NCBI GenBank assembly: GCA_035530055.1
Contig: DATKVN010000005.1
Coordinates: 1 to 46,787 of the forward strand
DNA: 46,787 nt
Direction: 5' to 3'
DNA from: a bacterium
GTDB lineage: Bacteria; UBA6262; WVXT01
Shown here one piece after another: positions 26,801 through 35,110 of this stretch (the first letter of the stretch is position 1; every line of letters starts with the position of its first letter). The position numbers and the translations under genes were made by a program. The notes below the pieces were generated by a model. The model saw only the letters and a program-made list of their open reading frames with translations, had not been told where the DNA came from and searched no databases.

Positions 26801-28993
26801 ATGGCTGGAAAAGTAGAGACGGAAATTGCAGAACGATTATTAACTATTGAGACAGGAGACCTGGCAAAGCAGGCTGCTGGTTCGGCACTGGTTAGATATG
26901 GAGAAACTGTTATTTTAGCCACTGCCACAGTAGCGTCTGAGCCAAAAGAAGGGCTGAGTTTCTTTCCGTTCACGGTAGATTACAGAGAAAGAACTTATGC
27001 TGCTGGTAAAATTCCTGGAGGATTCTTCAAGAGAGAAGGAAGGCCGCGCGAGAACGAGGTGGTAACTTCCCGACTAGTGGATAGACCTTTAAGACCTCTT
27101 TTTGACAAAAACTTTCTGAACGAAATTCAAGTAATGATTACCGTCTTATCTTCCGACCAGGAAAACGATGCCGATGTTCCCTCAATCATTGGTGCTAGTT
27201 GTGCAGTAAGTCTTTCGGGGTTACCTTTTGCTGGGCCTATTGGTGCAGTAAAGGTGGGAAGGGTTGAGGAAAAGTTCATCATTAATCCCACCTTCGCTCA
27301 ACTGGAGGAGAGTAGTCTCAATTTGGTTGTTGCCGGCACCAGAAACACAGTAACCATGCTGGAAGGATGGGGAAAGGAAGTACCAGAAGAAGTCTTGCAG
27401 GAAGCGGTCAAACTGGCTCATAAAGTTATAATAGAAACAATAGACTTACAGGAAAAGTTAATAAAGCAATTTGGGAAGCCCAAAATTGAACTTCCTGGAA
27501 AAGAGGAACCCCCCATAAATGAAGAACTGAAGAAGGAATTCTATCGCCTTCTCCCATATGCCCAGAGGAAGGCAATTCCTGCAAATTTAGAACTGACAAT
27601 TCGGATTATTGAGTTCTGCCAGGGAAAGGTAGAAGAAGCACTGAGAATTAGCGACAAACTTGAAAGAGAGAAGAGAATCAGTGAAATCGTCTCTGAGACT
27701 ATTGATAATCTTTCCAAAGATTATCCTGAACAAGAGAAAACCATCGGAGATACCATTGACCAGGTTCAACGTAATTATTTAAGGCGATTAGTCCTGGAAG
27801 AGAATAAGCGAATAGATGGACGGAAAACAGACGAAGTTCGTCCAATTACCTGTGCCGTAGGCGTCCTGCCACGAACCCATGGTTCTGGCTTATTCACCCG
27901 TGGACAAACGCAAGCTTTGGTAACCACTACACTGGGCACATCCCGGGATATGCAAATTATGGACGAATTGGAAAGAGAATATAAGAAGCGATTTATGCTC
28001 CACTACAATTTTCCACCTTTCAGCACCGGAGAGGTGAAGCCCGCCCGGGGTCCCGGACGACGGGAAATTGGACATGGGGTGCTGGCTGAGATGGCATTAT
28101 CTCCGGTGTTACCTTCTGAGGAAGAGTTCCCTTACACTATAAGAATCGTCGCTGATATTTTAGAATCTAATGGTTCTTCTTCTATGGCTTCTGTTTGTGG
28201 TGGAACACTCTCTCTAATGGATGCGGGAGTGCCTATTACTACGCCTGTAGCTGGAATAGCAATGGGTCTGATTAAAGAAGGGGAAAGAGCTGTCCTGTTA
28301 ACTGATATACTTGGTATGGAAGATTTTCTTGGCGATATGGATTTTAAAGTTGCCGGTTCCAAAAAAGGGGTCACCGCAGTGCAGTTAGATAGTAAGACTG
28401 ACGAGATTACACCAGAAATTATGGCTAAAGCTTTGGAACAATCGAGGAAAGCTCGGCTGTTTATTCTAGAGAAGATGCAGGAAAAAATAGAAGCTCCTCG
28501 TAAAGAAATCTCACCATTAGCACCTAAGATTTTGATAATAGAAATCAATCCTGACAAAATCAGAGAAGTAATCGGTCCGGGAGGTAAAATCGTTAACAAA
28601 ATTCAAAATGAGACAGGAACTAAATTGGATATAGGACAAGACGGCGTGATTATCATTACCGCAGATACTCGAGAAGCTGCCAATGCGGCCAAGGAAATGG
28701 TGGAATACTTTACTGCTGACGTTGAAGTGGGGAAAATATACAAAGGTAAAGTAACACGCATCAAGGACTTCGGCGCCTTCGTTGAAGTTTTACCGGGAAA
28801 AGAAGGACTGGTGCATATCTCTCAGTTAGATGACAGGCGCGTCAACAAGGTAAGTGATGTTGTAAAGGAAGGGCAAGAAATTTTAGTAAAGTGTATGGAA
28901 ATTGACCATGAGGGTAGGGTCAATCTCAGTCGTAAGGCTGTATTAAAAGAGAAAGAGTTTTCTGGAGGGAAACAGGGAGAAGATATTAAATGA
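26801..28993 (+). CDS. pnp: Polyribonucleotide nucleotidyltransferase (PNPase)
   Basis: Phosphorolytic 3'-5' exoribonuclease, trimeric. Two RNase PH-like domains are visible. The first has GDLAKQAAGSALVRYGETVIL and RTYAAGKIPGGFFKREGRP; the second has GRKTDEVRPITCAVGVLPRTHGSGLFTRGQTQ-type motifs, EIGHGVLAEMAL, and the active-site DILGMEDFLGDMDFKVAG block. KH (about 565-625, IGPGGKIVNKIQNETG) and S1 (about 635-705, GKVTRIKDFGAFVEVLPGKE) domains close the protein. At 730 aa it is normal. Its last 4 bases overlap the accB start. Confidence 0.98.
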   Translation: MAGKVETEIAERLLTIETGDLAKQAAGSALVRYGETVILATATVASEPKEGLSFFPFTVDYRERTYAAGKIPGGFFKREGRPRENEVVTSRLVDRPLRPLFDKNFLNEIQVMITVLSSDQENDADVPSIIGASCAVSLSGLPFAGPIGAVKVGRVEEKFIINPTFAQLEESSLNLVVAGTRNTVTMLEGWGKEVPEEVLQEAVKLAHKVIIETIDLQEKLIKQFGKPKIELPGKEEPPINEELKKEFYRLLPYAQRKAIPANLELTIRIIEFCQGKVEEALRISDKLEREKRISEIVSETIDNLSKDYPEQEKTIGDTIDQVQRNYLRRLVLEENKRIDGRKTDEVRPITCAVGVLPRTHGSGLFTRGQTQALVTTTLGTSRDMQIMDELEREYKKRFMLHYNFPPFSTGEVKPARGPGRREIGHGVLAEMALSPVLPSEEEFPYTIRIVADILESNGSSSMASVCGGTLSLMDAGVPITTPVAGIAMGLIKEGERAVLLTDILGMEDFLGDMDFKVAGSKKGVTAVQLDSKTDEITPEIMAKALEQSRKARLFILEKMQEKIEAPRKEISPLAPKILIIEINPDKIREVIGPGGKIVNKIQNETGTKLDIGQDGVIIITADTREAANAAKEMVEYFTADVEVGKIYKGKVTRIKDFGAFVEVLPGKEGLVHISQLDDRRVNKVSDVVKEGQEILVKCMEIDHEGRVNLSRKAVLKEKEFSGGKQGEDIK

Positions 28994-29478
28994 GTAAAAT
29001 CAAACCGAAGAAAAAAGGCAACGGCTCCAGTGATCTTTCTCAGCTTTTCCGAATTTATAATTTTATGGTTCACCAGGATCTCAGTGAACTGAATTGGGAA
29101 GAGAAAGAATTTAAAATTATGATAAGACGCGAATTTGGCTCTGGTATCTCCTTCAGGCGCTACGGAAAGGAATCGAGAAGTAAGGTATTGGAAAAAGAAG
29201 CTTCGGCGCCTGCCGAGCAAATTGAACAGGATACAATTATCATAAAATCGCCAATTGTAGGTATTTTTTATTCTTCTCCCGCACCGGAAGCCCCGCATTT
29301 TGTCGAAGAAGGTGATATAGTTTCGGTGGGTGAGACGGTGTGCATCGTTGAGGCAATGAAGCTGATGAATGAAATTCAGACAGAGACAAAATGCAAAATA
29401 CTGAAAGTATTAGTTTCCGATAATCAGAACATTCAAGTGAACGAGCCATTGTTTCTGGTATTGCCTATAATGGAGTAA
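28990..29478 (+). CDS. accB: Biotin carboxyl carrier protein of acetyl-CoA carboxylase
   Basis: Carries biotin between carboxylase and carboxyltransferase in fatty-acid synthesis. The N-terminal part has the AccB-specific pattern LFRIYNFMVHQDLSELNWEE and KEFKIMIRRE. A short linker with the Pro/Ala-poor segment EASAPAEQIEQD leads to the biotinyl domain (about 82-160), where EAMKLMNE carries the biotinylated Lys124. IVGIFYSSPAPEAPHFVEEG is the standard thumb region. The start overlaps pnp by 4 bases (ATGA). accC is not adjacent, which is unusual because accB and accC normally pair. The protein could instead serve another biotin enzyme. Confidence 0.88.
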   Translation: MSKIKPKKKGNGSSDLSQLFRIYNFMVHQDLSELNWEEKEFKIMIRREFGSGISFRRYGKESRSKVLEKEASAPAEQIEQDTIIIKSPIVGIFYSSPAPEAPHFVEEGDIVSVGETVCIVEAMKLMNEIQTETKCKILKVLVSDNQNIQVNEPLFLVLPIME

Positions 29479-29484
29479 ATTCAT

Positions 29485-29682
29485 ATGAGCAAACAGATTG
29501 GGCTCCTTGCTGGAAAAATCTGGAATTTTTTGAATGCCAAAGGTGAAGTTCCGGTTCTGGTGTTGAAGACCAGACTGGGAGTACCTAACAGCTTACTCTA
29601 CTTAGCATTGGGGTGGTTAATACGAGAGGAGAAGATATACATCAAAAAGGAAACGAAGGATTACCGGGTAGGGCTGCACTGA
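29485..29682 (+). CDS. Small winged-helix protein (DUF2582-like)
   Basis: The 65-aa product reads IGLLAGKIWNFLNAKGEVPV, then LKTRLGVPNSLLYLALGWLIREEKIYIKK. The GxIWxxL and LALGWLxRExKI signatures match the DUF2582 winged helix-turn-helix family, a small stand-alone DNA-binding-like fold of unknown function. It lies 6 bases after accB, probably in the same transcript. No dedicated ribosome binding site is obvious before ATG 29485, so coupling to accB is plausible. Confidence 0.75.
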   Translation: MSKQIGLLAGKIWNFLNAKGEVPVLVLKTRLGVPNSLLYLALGWLIREEKIYIKKETKDYRVGLH

Positions 29683-29775
29683 TGTTCACTATTCTCCTCT
29701 ATATACTTCCCCTCAATTGCCTCGTCTTTTTCTACGGCGAAAATAAAATAACTATCCCCGCCTGGAAGGATGAAA

Positions 29776-30573
29776 ATGAGTCTGACGAGGGCTGTTATAC
29801 TCGGGTTAGTTCAGGGTATAACAGAATTTTTGCCTATCTCCAGTAGTGCTCATCTAACATATTTCCAGAAGTATCTAGGTATAGATAAACCGCAACTTTC
29901 CTTTACTGTATTCTTACACTTCGCCACGCTGTTAGCAATCCTTCTCTTCTTTAGAAAAGATTTATGGGAAATATTGAAAGGTTTCCGAAACATAAAGGGG
30001 CCAAAGACCAATCCTTCCACACGAATTCTTTTTCTTCTGGTTATCGGTTCATTGCCTATAGCTATTTTGGGAATACTTCTTAAAGATAAAATAGAATCTC
30101 TTTTTTCCAATATTGAATTAGTCAGTTTGTTTCTTATCTTAACCGGAATACTTCTCTACTTTGGTAACCGGATAAGAAACGTTCATAAGGGTGTCCTGGA
30201 GACAGGAATAGCAGATGCATTGATAATTGGCACAGCTCAGGCTTTTGCAATTCTGCCGGGTATCTCACGTTCAGGGGTCACTATCATTTTTGCGCTATTT
30301 TGTGGTCTACAACGGAAATGGGCAGTAAAGTACTCCTTTTTCCTTGCCGTGCCGGCAATTTTGGGAGCTACCCTCATTGAACTCCCCAGCATCTTATCCC
30401 TGGTTAACTTCTCCACACTGACTTTTTATATAGCTGGAGCGCTTGCAGCTCTTTTTTCTGGATATTGGTCACTCAGAGTAGTGTTGAGGTTTGTACAAAA
30501 AAGCAGACTTCACTATTTTGCTTATTATTGCGTAACGTTAGGACTTATTGTTTTGTTCCTTCACATCTGGTAG
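29776..30573 (+). CDS. uppP: Undecaprenyl-diphosphatase UppP/BacA
   Basis: Membrane phosphatase that recycles undecaprenyl diphosphate, the carrier made by UppS (10157-10903). The active-site motif GLVQGITEFLPISSSAHL is at the start, and the second motif, LPGISRSGVTI, is in the middle. About eight hydrophobic segments follow. ATG 29776 is chosen because GGAAGG is 6 bases away; ATG 29770 directly abuts it. The length of 265 aa is normal. The TAG stop sits within the GTAGCCGCTCC head of a palindromic repeat, as also seen at radC. Confidence 0.95.
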   Translation: MSLTRAVILGLVQGITEFLPISSSAHLTYFQKYLGIDKPQLSFTVFLHFATLLAILLFFRKDLWEILKGFRNIKGPKTNPSTRILFLLVIGSLPIAILGILLKDKIESLFSNIELVSLFLILTGILLYFGNRIRNVHKGVLETGIADALIIGTAQAFAILPGISRSGVTIIFALFCGLQRKWAVKYSFFLAVPAILGATLIELPSILSLVNFSTLTFYIAGALAALFSGYWSLRVVLRFVQKSRLHYFAYYCVTLGLIVLFLHIW

Positions 30574-30683
30574 CCGCTCCGACCAGTCGGAGCGATTTAT
30601 ACGCAGACTGAAGTCTGCTACTCCACGTTATTTGGAGTAGCGAAACTTGTTTCGCGTTAACGCAGAGCAAGCTCTGCTACTCC
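30572..30683. repeat. REP-like palindromes between uppP and ftsK (family B and relatives)
   Basis: CGCTCCGAC-CA-GTCGGAGCG (30575-30594) and GCAGACT-GA-AGTCTGC (30603-30618, followed by TACTCC) precede a complete family B element at 30634-30683. That element has ends GGAGTAGC and GCTACTCC enclosing GAAACTTGTTTC, GCGTTAACGC and AGAGCAAGCTCT. It is the reverse complement of the family B copies at 15844-15934 with different arm sequences. Confidence 0.85.
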
Positions 30684-30695
30684 TTTAGAAAAATC

Positions 30696-30724
30696 TTGAC
30701 TTTGTGAACAAAAAAAAGTAAACT
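30696..30724 (+). promoter_or_regulatory. Weak candidate promoter upstream of ftsK
   Basis: TTGACT (30696-30701) and TAAACT (30719-30724) are separated by 17 bases. The -35 is 5 of 6 and the -10 is 4 of 6 to consensus. It lies in the only non-repeat part of the uppP-ftsK gap. Confidence 0.35.
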
Positions 30725-30749
30725 TTCTTCGAGGACAAGAGGTTATAAA

Positions 30750-32816
30750 GTGAAGATAATAAGCAAGACAAAAGAGGAAAGGAACGAAATCGCTGGCATT
30801 GCACTCCTTACACTCTCTCTGCTTATATTGTTGAGTCTGGTCTCCTATCAGATGGGGCGTTGTATTGTGGGCGCTTTGGGAAGATATTTGGCTCTTTCCC
30901 TAATAGCCGCCTTCGGATGGGGGGCATATTTCCTTCCCTGCTCTATTGGATACTGGGGATGGAAGACCTTTCAAAAAGGAAAAAAAATAAAAGGTATCTG
31001 GGTTAAACTCTCTGGCTTGGGGTTTTTGCTATTGGCTTTTTGCAGTTTTTTGAACCTCTTGGGGAGGCAAACGAGATTGGGTGGAACAGCGGGTGACTTC
31101 GTTTCTGACTCCCTCCTGGTTCCTGCTTTTGGAGAAACAGGCACTTATCTTATTGTATTGACTGTATTCCTCATTTCTATACAATTAGTAACCGAAACAT
31201 CTATTATTCAATTTCTGCAGACCTTAAGAAAGACGGTTCAGGTAGTTCGAGCTAGACCTCCGGGAATAAAGCACCTGATCTCCACCCCAGAGGTAAAACC
31301 TGATTCCTATAGGAAAGTCTCTCCTCAGGTGAAAGCCGAGTCTGTTTCCCCAGTTTCCCCTTTAGGTGCACTCACTTTCGAACTTCCTTCCATAGAGCTC
31401 CTTGATGACCCACCGCGAACAGATCTCGTCCAGAGGGAGGAAGAATTGAAAAATAACGCCGAGGTCTTGGAAAAGACACTCAAGAATTTTGGCATCTCGG
31501 CAAAGGTATCCCAGATTCATCCAGGACCTGTAATTACGCGTTATGAACTGGAACTGGCTCCAGGAATAAAAGTTAGTAGTGTGAAGAGTTTATCTAACGA
31601 TCTCGCTTTGACGTTACGGACACAGAGCATAAGAATACTGGCTCCCATTCCAGGAAAGGCTGCTGTCGGCATAGAAATCCCCAATCAGAGTATGGCATTG
31701 GTATGTTTAAAAGAACTTCTCCAATCTCCCGAGTTCAAGAAAAGTGCCTCTTTCCTTTCCCTTGCCTTAGGTAAGACGGTAGCTGGAAAGACATACATTG
31801 CTGATTTGAACCAGATGCCTCACCTCCTGATTGCCGGAGCTACGGGTTCAGGTAAGACGGTATCGATCAATACAATAATCCTGTCCATTCTGTATAAAGC
31901 CAGGCCTGAGGAGGTTAAATTTCTCTTAATTGACCCAAAAATGGTAGAATTGCCGATTTATAATGGCATTCCCCACTTGAAAAGTCCTGTGGTTACTAAC
32001 GTAAAGCACGCTGTAGCAGCGTTGAAATGGATTGTTGGCGAAATGGAAAACCGTTATCGAAGGTTCGCTGCTACCGGGACTCGTGATATATTCGAGTACA
32101 ACCAAAAGTTTAAAGAAGAAGGGAAGAAAATACCTTTTATAGTTATTATTATTGATGAACTTGCTGACCTGATGGCTACAGCTCCCAATCAAATTGAGCA
32201 AGTGATAATCCGCTTAGCCCAAATGTCCAGAGCAGTGGGAATCCATCTTGTTCTGGCCACACAACGGCCTTCCGTAAATGTAATCACGGGCATTATTAAG
32301 GCAAATCTTCCGGCGCGCCTCGCCTTTGAGGTGATTTCTAAGGTAGATTCCCGGACAATTTTGGATATGAACGGAGCGGAAAACCTCTTGGGACGCGGGG
32401 ATATGCTCTTTCTCGCTCCAGGAGAGGCAAAACCAATACGCCTGCAAGGAGCATTCATAAGTGGAGAGGAGATAAACAGGGTTGTAACCTTTATTAAACA
32501 ACAGGGAGAGGCGACCTATTCTCAAGACTTATTCCATTTGACAAAGATCTCAGAAGAGAAAGAAGAAGAAGAAGAGGACCAGGAAATCAGGAAATTATTC
32601 AAGCAGGCTCTGAGATTGACCCTGGAAAGGAGACAGGCATCCACTTCCCTATTCAAGGGAGCATTACATATTAGCGACGGAAAAGCAACAAATCTTATAA
32701 GCTTAATGGAGACCAAAGGGTTCGTTGGTCCTCAGCAGGGTTCTAAACCTCGCCAGATATTTTTAGATAAAATTGAACAGTTCTGGCAAAAGATAGAGAA
32801 GGATGAAGATAACTAA
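30750..32816 (+). CDS. ftsK: DNA translocase FtsK/SpoIIIE
   Basis: Septal DNA pump that segregates chromosome termini and activates XerCD. About four membrane helices fill residues 15-150, then a short linker, the alpha/beta motor and the gamma winged helix. The P-loop GATGSGKT is at 363-370. KFLLIDPKMVELPIYNGIPHL, VIIIDELADLMA and HLVLATQRPSVNVITGIIKA are canonical. The gamma domain (about 615-685) keeps ASTSLF and GFVGPQQGSKPRQ. However, the usual QRRxxIGYxRAAR recognition segment reads FKGALHISDGKAT (SDGKAT at 642-647). The start is a GTG after AAGAGG. It overlaps the lolA-like gene by 14 bases. Confidence 0.95.
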   Translation: MKIISKTKEERNEIAGIALLTLSLLILLSLVSYQMGRCIVGALGRYLALSLIAAFGWGAYFLPCSIGYWGWKTFQKGKKIKGIWVKLSGLGFLLLAFCSFLNLLGRQTRLGGTAGDFVSDSLLVPAFGETGTYLIVLTVFLISIQLVTETSIIQFLQTLRKTVQVVRARPPGIKHLISTPEVKPDSYRKVSPQVKAESVSPVSPLGALTFELPSIELLDDPPRTDLVQREEELKNNAEVLEKTLKNFGISAKVSQIHPGPVITRYELELAPGIKVSSVKSLSNDLALTLRTQSIRILAPIPGKAAVGIEIPNQSMALVCLKELLQSPEFKKSASFLSLALGKTVAGKTYIADLNQMPHLLIAGATGSGKTVSINTIILSILYKARPEEVKFLLIDPKMVELPIYNGIPHLKSPVVTNVKHAVAALKWIVGEMENRYRRFAATGTRDIFEYNQKFKEEGKKIPFIVIIIDELADLMATAPNQIEQVIIRLAQMSRAVGIHLVLATQRPSVNVITGIIKANLPARLAFEVISKVDSRTILDMNGAENLLGRGDMLFLAPGEAKPIRLQGAFISGEEINRVVTFIKQQGEATYSQDLFHLTKISEEKEEEEEDQEIRKLFKQALRLTLERRQASTSLFKGALHISDGKATNLISLMETKGFVGPQQGSKPRQIFLDKIEQFWQKIEKDEDN

Positions 32817-33456
32817 AATAGGTCTGGTTTTTCTCTCTTTGACTTTTCTGATTTCTAGTGAGGGCTTTTCTCAAAAGGAGACAATTTCCTATATTCTGAA
32901 AAAATTGGAGAGGGAAAGGAAAAAGATAGAAACGGGGAGTTTCGACTTCCGACAAAAAATACTGATAAGAGCTACTCTGGAAGAAAAACTAATTACAGGT
33001 TCAATAAAATTTAAAGTTCCCGATAAACTATATGCTGAGTACATTCGACCTTATCCACAAATCATTGTAAGCAATGGCAAAAAGGTCTGGTTCTATTTGC
33101 CTGACTATAACCAGGTTTCCATCCAGTCTGTTGGCAGATTGGAAGAGTTAATGGGATTAAATTTAGGTCTCTTCTTTTGGGCAAGTAGGATTGGAGAGTT
33201 GGAGAATTATAGAAAAGAGGTAGTAGAAGAAAAAAGTGAAAGTTGTAAGATTAAATTGGTTCCAGAAACTGGGAATGGAGTAGAGATAATTCTGACAATT
33301 TCTAAACAAGATTGGTTGCCAGTGGAAACAGAAGTTAGCGATAGTTATACAGTGGTTTTCACTCGTCTGGAAAACATCGTAAAGAATCCTGAAGTAAATA
33401 ATGAAATTTTTGAGTTTAAAATACCTTTAGAAGCACAAGTATTCGAATCCCCATAG
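32803..33456 (+). CDS. lolA: LolA-like outer-membrane lipoprotein carrier protein
   Basis: Periplasmic chaperone fold that ferries lipoproteins to the outer membrane. A signal peptide is at residues 1-23 (KIGLVFLSLTFLISSEGFSQ). The half-barrel pattern follows: FDFRQKILIRATLEEKLITGSIKF, PDKLYAEYIRPYPQIIVSNG, KKVWFYLPDYNQVSIQS and WLPVETEV. The 217-aa length fits. It starts 14 bases inside ftsK, and an ftsK-lolA pair occurs in many diderms. The assignment rests on fold pattern, so an outer-membrane lipoprotein-sorting role is likely but not certain. Confidence 0.85.
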   Translation: MKITKIGLVFLSLTFLISSEGFSQKETISYILKKLERERKKIETGSFDFRQKILIRATLEEKLITGSIKFKVPDKLYAEYIRPYPQIIVSNGKKVWFYLPDYNQVSIQSVGRLEELMGLNLGLFFWASRIGELENYRKEVVEEKSESCKIKLVPETGNGVEIILTISKQDWLPVETEVSDSYTVVFTRLENIVKNPEVNNEIFEFKIPLEAQVFESP

Positions 33457-33464
33457 TGGGCATT

Positions 33465-33579
33465 GTAGCCACAGAGCGAAGCTCTATATTGTAGGGGCGA
33501 CACTCTGTGGTCGCCCAAAGGAAGGGACGGCACGGAGTCCGTCCCCTACAGGGAAGCTCCGATTAATCGGAGCGGCTAC
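33465..33579. repeat. REP-like palindrome cluster between lolA and rodZ (family C)
   Basis: GTAGCCACAGAGCG... opens the block. GGGCGAC (33495-33501) pairs with GTCGCCC (33510-33516), headed by GTAGG. GGGACGG (33524-33530) pairs with CCGTCCC (33539-33545), followed by CTAC. GCTCCGATTAATCGGAGC (33556-33573) is a perfect 18-bp palindrome followed by GGCTAC, related in reverse orientation to 30572-30594. Confidence 0.8.
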
Positions 33580-33599
33580 AAAAATAAACAGGAACAGAA

Positions 33600-34418
33600 A
33601 TGGCAGAAAATATTGGTAAACGACTCCAGGAAGCTCGTCGGCGCAAAGAAATTAGCTTACAGCAAGTTTCAGAAGAGACGAAAATAAGCAAGGAGTACCT
33701 GAAAGCCTTGGAAAAAGAAGAATACGGTCTCTTTCCAGCAAAGGTTTATGTAGTCTCATTTATCAGAAGTTATGCTCGCTATCTGGGGCTGGACGCTGAA
33801 GTGCTTGTCCATATTTATAAGAGAGAGCATTCCGGACGAAAAGACAAAATGGGTCTCAATCCTGAATTTCCTATTGTGGTGAGTCAGGGTGGAGGAGAGA
33901 AATCGAAACTTAAAGGAGGGATTACTGCATTTCGATTTACTAAGAAGGGTCTCATTCCATTTATCTTGGCTACAGGAGTGATTGTGGGGGTGGGTCTTTT
34001 GGTGATTTTTTATCTTTACTCAGCTTTATGGCAACTCTCTCCGCAGGTGAAAGCAGGAACAAATGTCTCCACTAATATTCCCCAAAATATTTCTGTGATA
34101 GCGGAAATAAATGACAAGACCTGGCTACGAGTAGTTGGGGATGGAGTGGTCTCTTTTGAAGGAATACTGTTTCCTGGTGAAAATAGAAGATGGATGGCAG
34201 AAAATGGAATGAATGTTCGCATTGGAAACGTGGATGGTGTCAAACTATATGTAAATGGGGAAGAGGTAGAGACTATTTCTGGAAATTTAGGACGGGTTAA
34301 TGAGTTGGTTTTCACCAGGTTAAAGGGAAAAGATTTGATTAAGATGGAACAGAGATGGTCTCAACAAGGGGAAGAAATGGAGCCAGTGGAAAACGAATTG
34401 CAAAAAGAGGAAAGATAA
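33600..34418 (+). CDS. rodZ: RodZ-like cytoskeletal membrane protein
   Basis: RodZ links MreB to the cell-wall elongation machinery. Residues 8-75 form the N-terminal helix-turn-helix (IGKRLQEARRRKEISLQQVS, ISKEYLKALEKEEYGLFPAK, VYVVSFIRSYARYLGLD), the HTH_25 pattern. A single membrane helix lies at about 117-138 (LIPFILATGVIVGVGLLVIF). The outer domain resembles DUF4115 (about 165-250; DKTWLRVVGDGVVSFEGILF, MNVRIGNVDGVKLYVNGEEV). It ends exactly one base before the pgsA ATG. rodZ-pgsA-recA is a conserved order in Firmicutes. Confidence 0.93.
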   Translation: MAENIGKRLQEARRRKEISLQQVSEETKISKEYLKALEKEEYGLFPAKVYVVSFIRSYARYLGLDAEVLVHIYKREHSGRKDKMGLNPEFPIVVSQGGGEKSKLKGGITAFRFTKKGLIPFILATGVIVGVGLLVIFYLYSALWQLSPQVKAGTNVSTNIPQNISVIAEINDKTWLRVVGDGVVSFEGILFPGENRRWMAENGMNVRIGNVDGVKLYVNGEEVETISGNLGRVNELVFTRLKGKDLIKMEQRWSQQGEEMEPVENELQKEER

Positions 34419-35057
34419 ATGAATTTAGCCAACAAACTTACTATGGGAAGAATTATTGCTATTCCATTTTTCATACTGTTTATGTTTATAGGCAATATTT
34501 ATACCCGGGTAGCAGCTCTTCTAATTTTCATTCTGGCGGCACTCACCGATATGTACGATGGGATTATTGCTCGCCATCGAGAGGAAGTCACTAATTTCGG
34601 AAAGTTCATAGATCCCCTTGCTGATAAATTGATAGTTTCTGCTGCTTTCATTTCTTTCGTTCAGTTAAGGGAGCTGGCAATACCTGCCTGGATGGTTATC
34701 CTTGTGATCAGTCGCGAATTTATAATAACAGGATTGAGAAGTGTAGCGGCGTCCAGGGGAACAATAATTTCAGCTTCCCTTTCCGGAAAATTTAAGACGA
34801 CCTCACAAATGGTAGTCATTATCACTCTTCTGCTAATCTTGATTGTCAATGCTGTGTTGAAGAATTATTGGCACACCACTCCTTTGGAATTACAGGCTTT
34901 TCTGGGTTGGAAAAGAGTGCTTGGATATATTTTAGATAGAGCTCCTTATTGGTTGATGCTTGTGGTTACGATTTTGACCGTGATTTCAGGATTTAATTAC
35001 ATTTTCAAAAATAAACAGCTACTTTTTGAAGAGATAAGCATTAAAACCACAAGATAA
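34419..35057 (+). CDS. pgsA: CDP-diacylglycerol-glycerol-3-phosphate 3-phosphatidyltransferase
   Basis: Makes phosphatidylglycerophosphate from CDP-diacylglycerol (CdsA product); PgpA, the next gene, then removes the phosphate. The CDP-alcohol phosphotransferase motif DGxxARxxxxxxxxGxxxDxxxD is intact: Asp44, Asp47, Gly48, Ala51, Arg52, Gly61, Asp65 and Asp69. Four to six hydrophobic helices are visible. The ATG at 34419 follows AGAGGAAAG and directly abuts the rodZ stop. Confidence 0.95.
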   Translation: MNLANKLTMGRIIAIPFFILFMFIGNIYTRVAALLIFILAALTDMYDGIIARHREEVTNFGKFIDPLADKLIVSAAFISFVQLRELAIPAWMVILVISREFIITGLRSVAASRGTIISASLSGKFKTTSQMVVIITLLLILIVNAVLKNYWHTTPLELQAFLGWKRVLGYILDRAPYWLMLVVTILTVISGFNYIFKNKQLLFEEISIKTTR

Positions 35058-35110
35058 ACCCAGTTAGCAAAAGATATAACATCTTTACATTATAGGGTAA
35101 AGAAGAAAAG

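Noticed and set aside
29613-29846. 77-codon frame overlapping the DUF2582 and uppP genes
   Set aside because: It overlaps two better supported genes, has no ribosome binding site and shows no conserved pattern.
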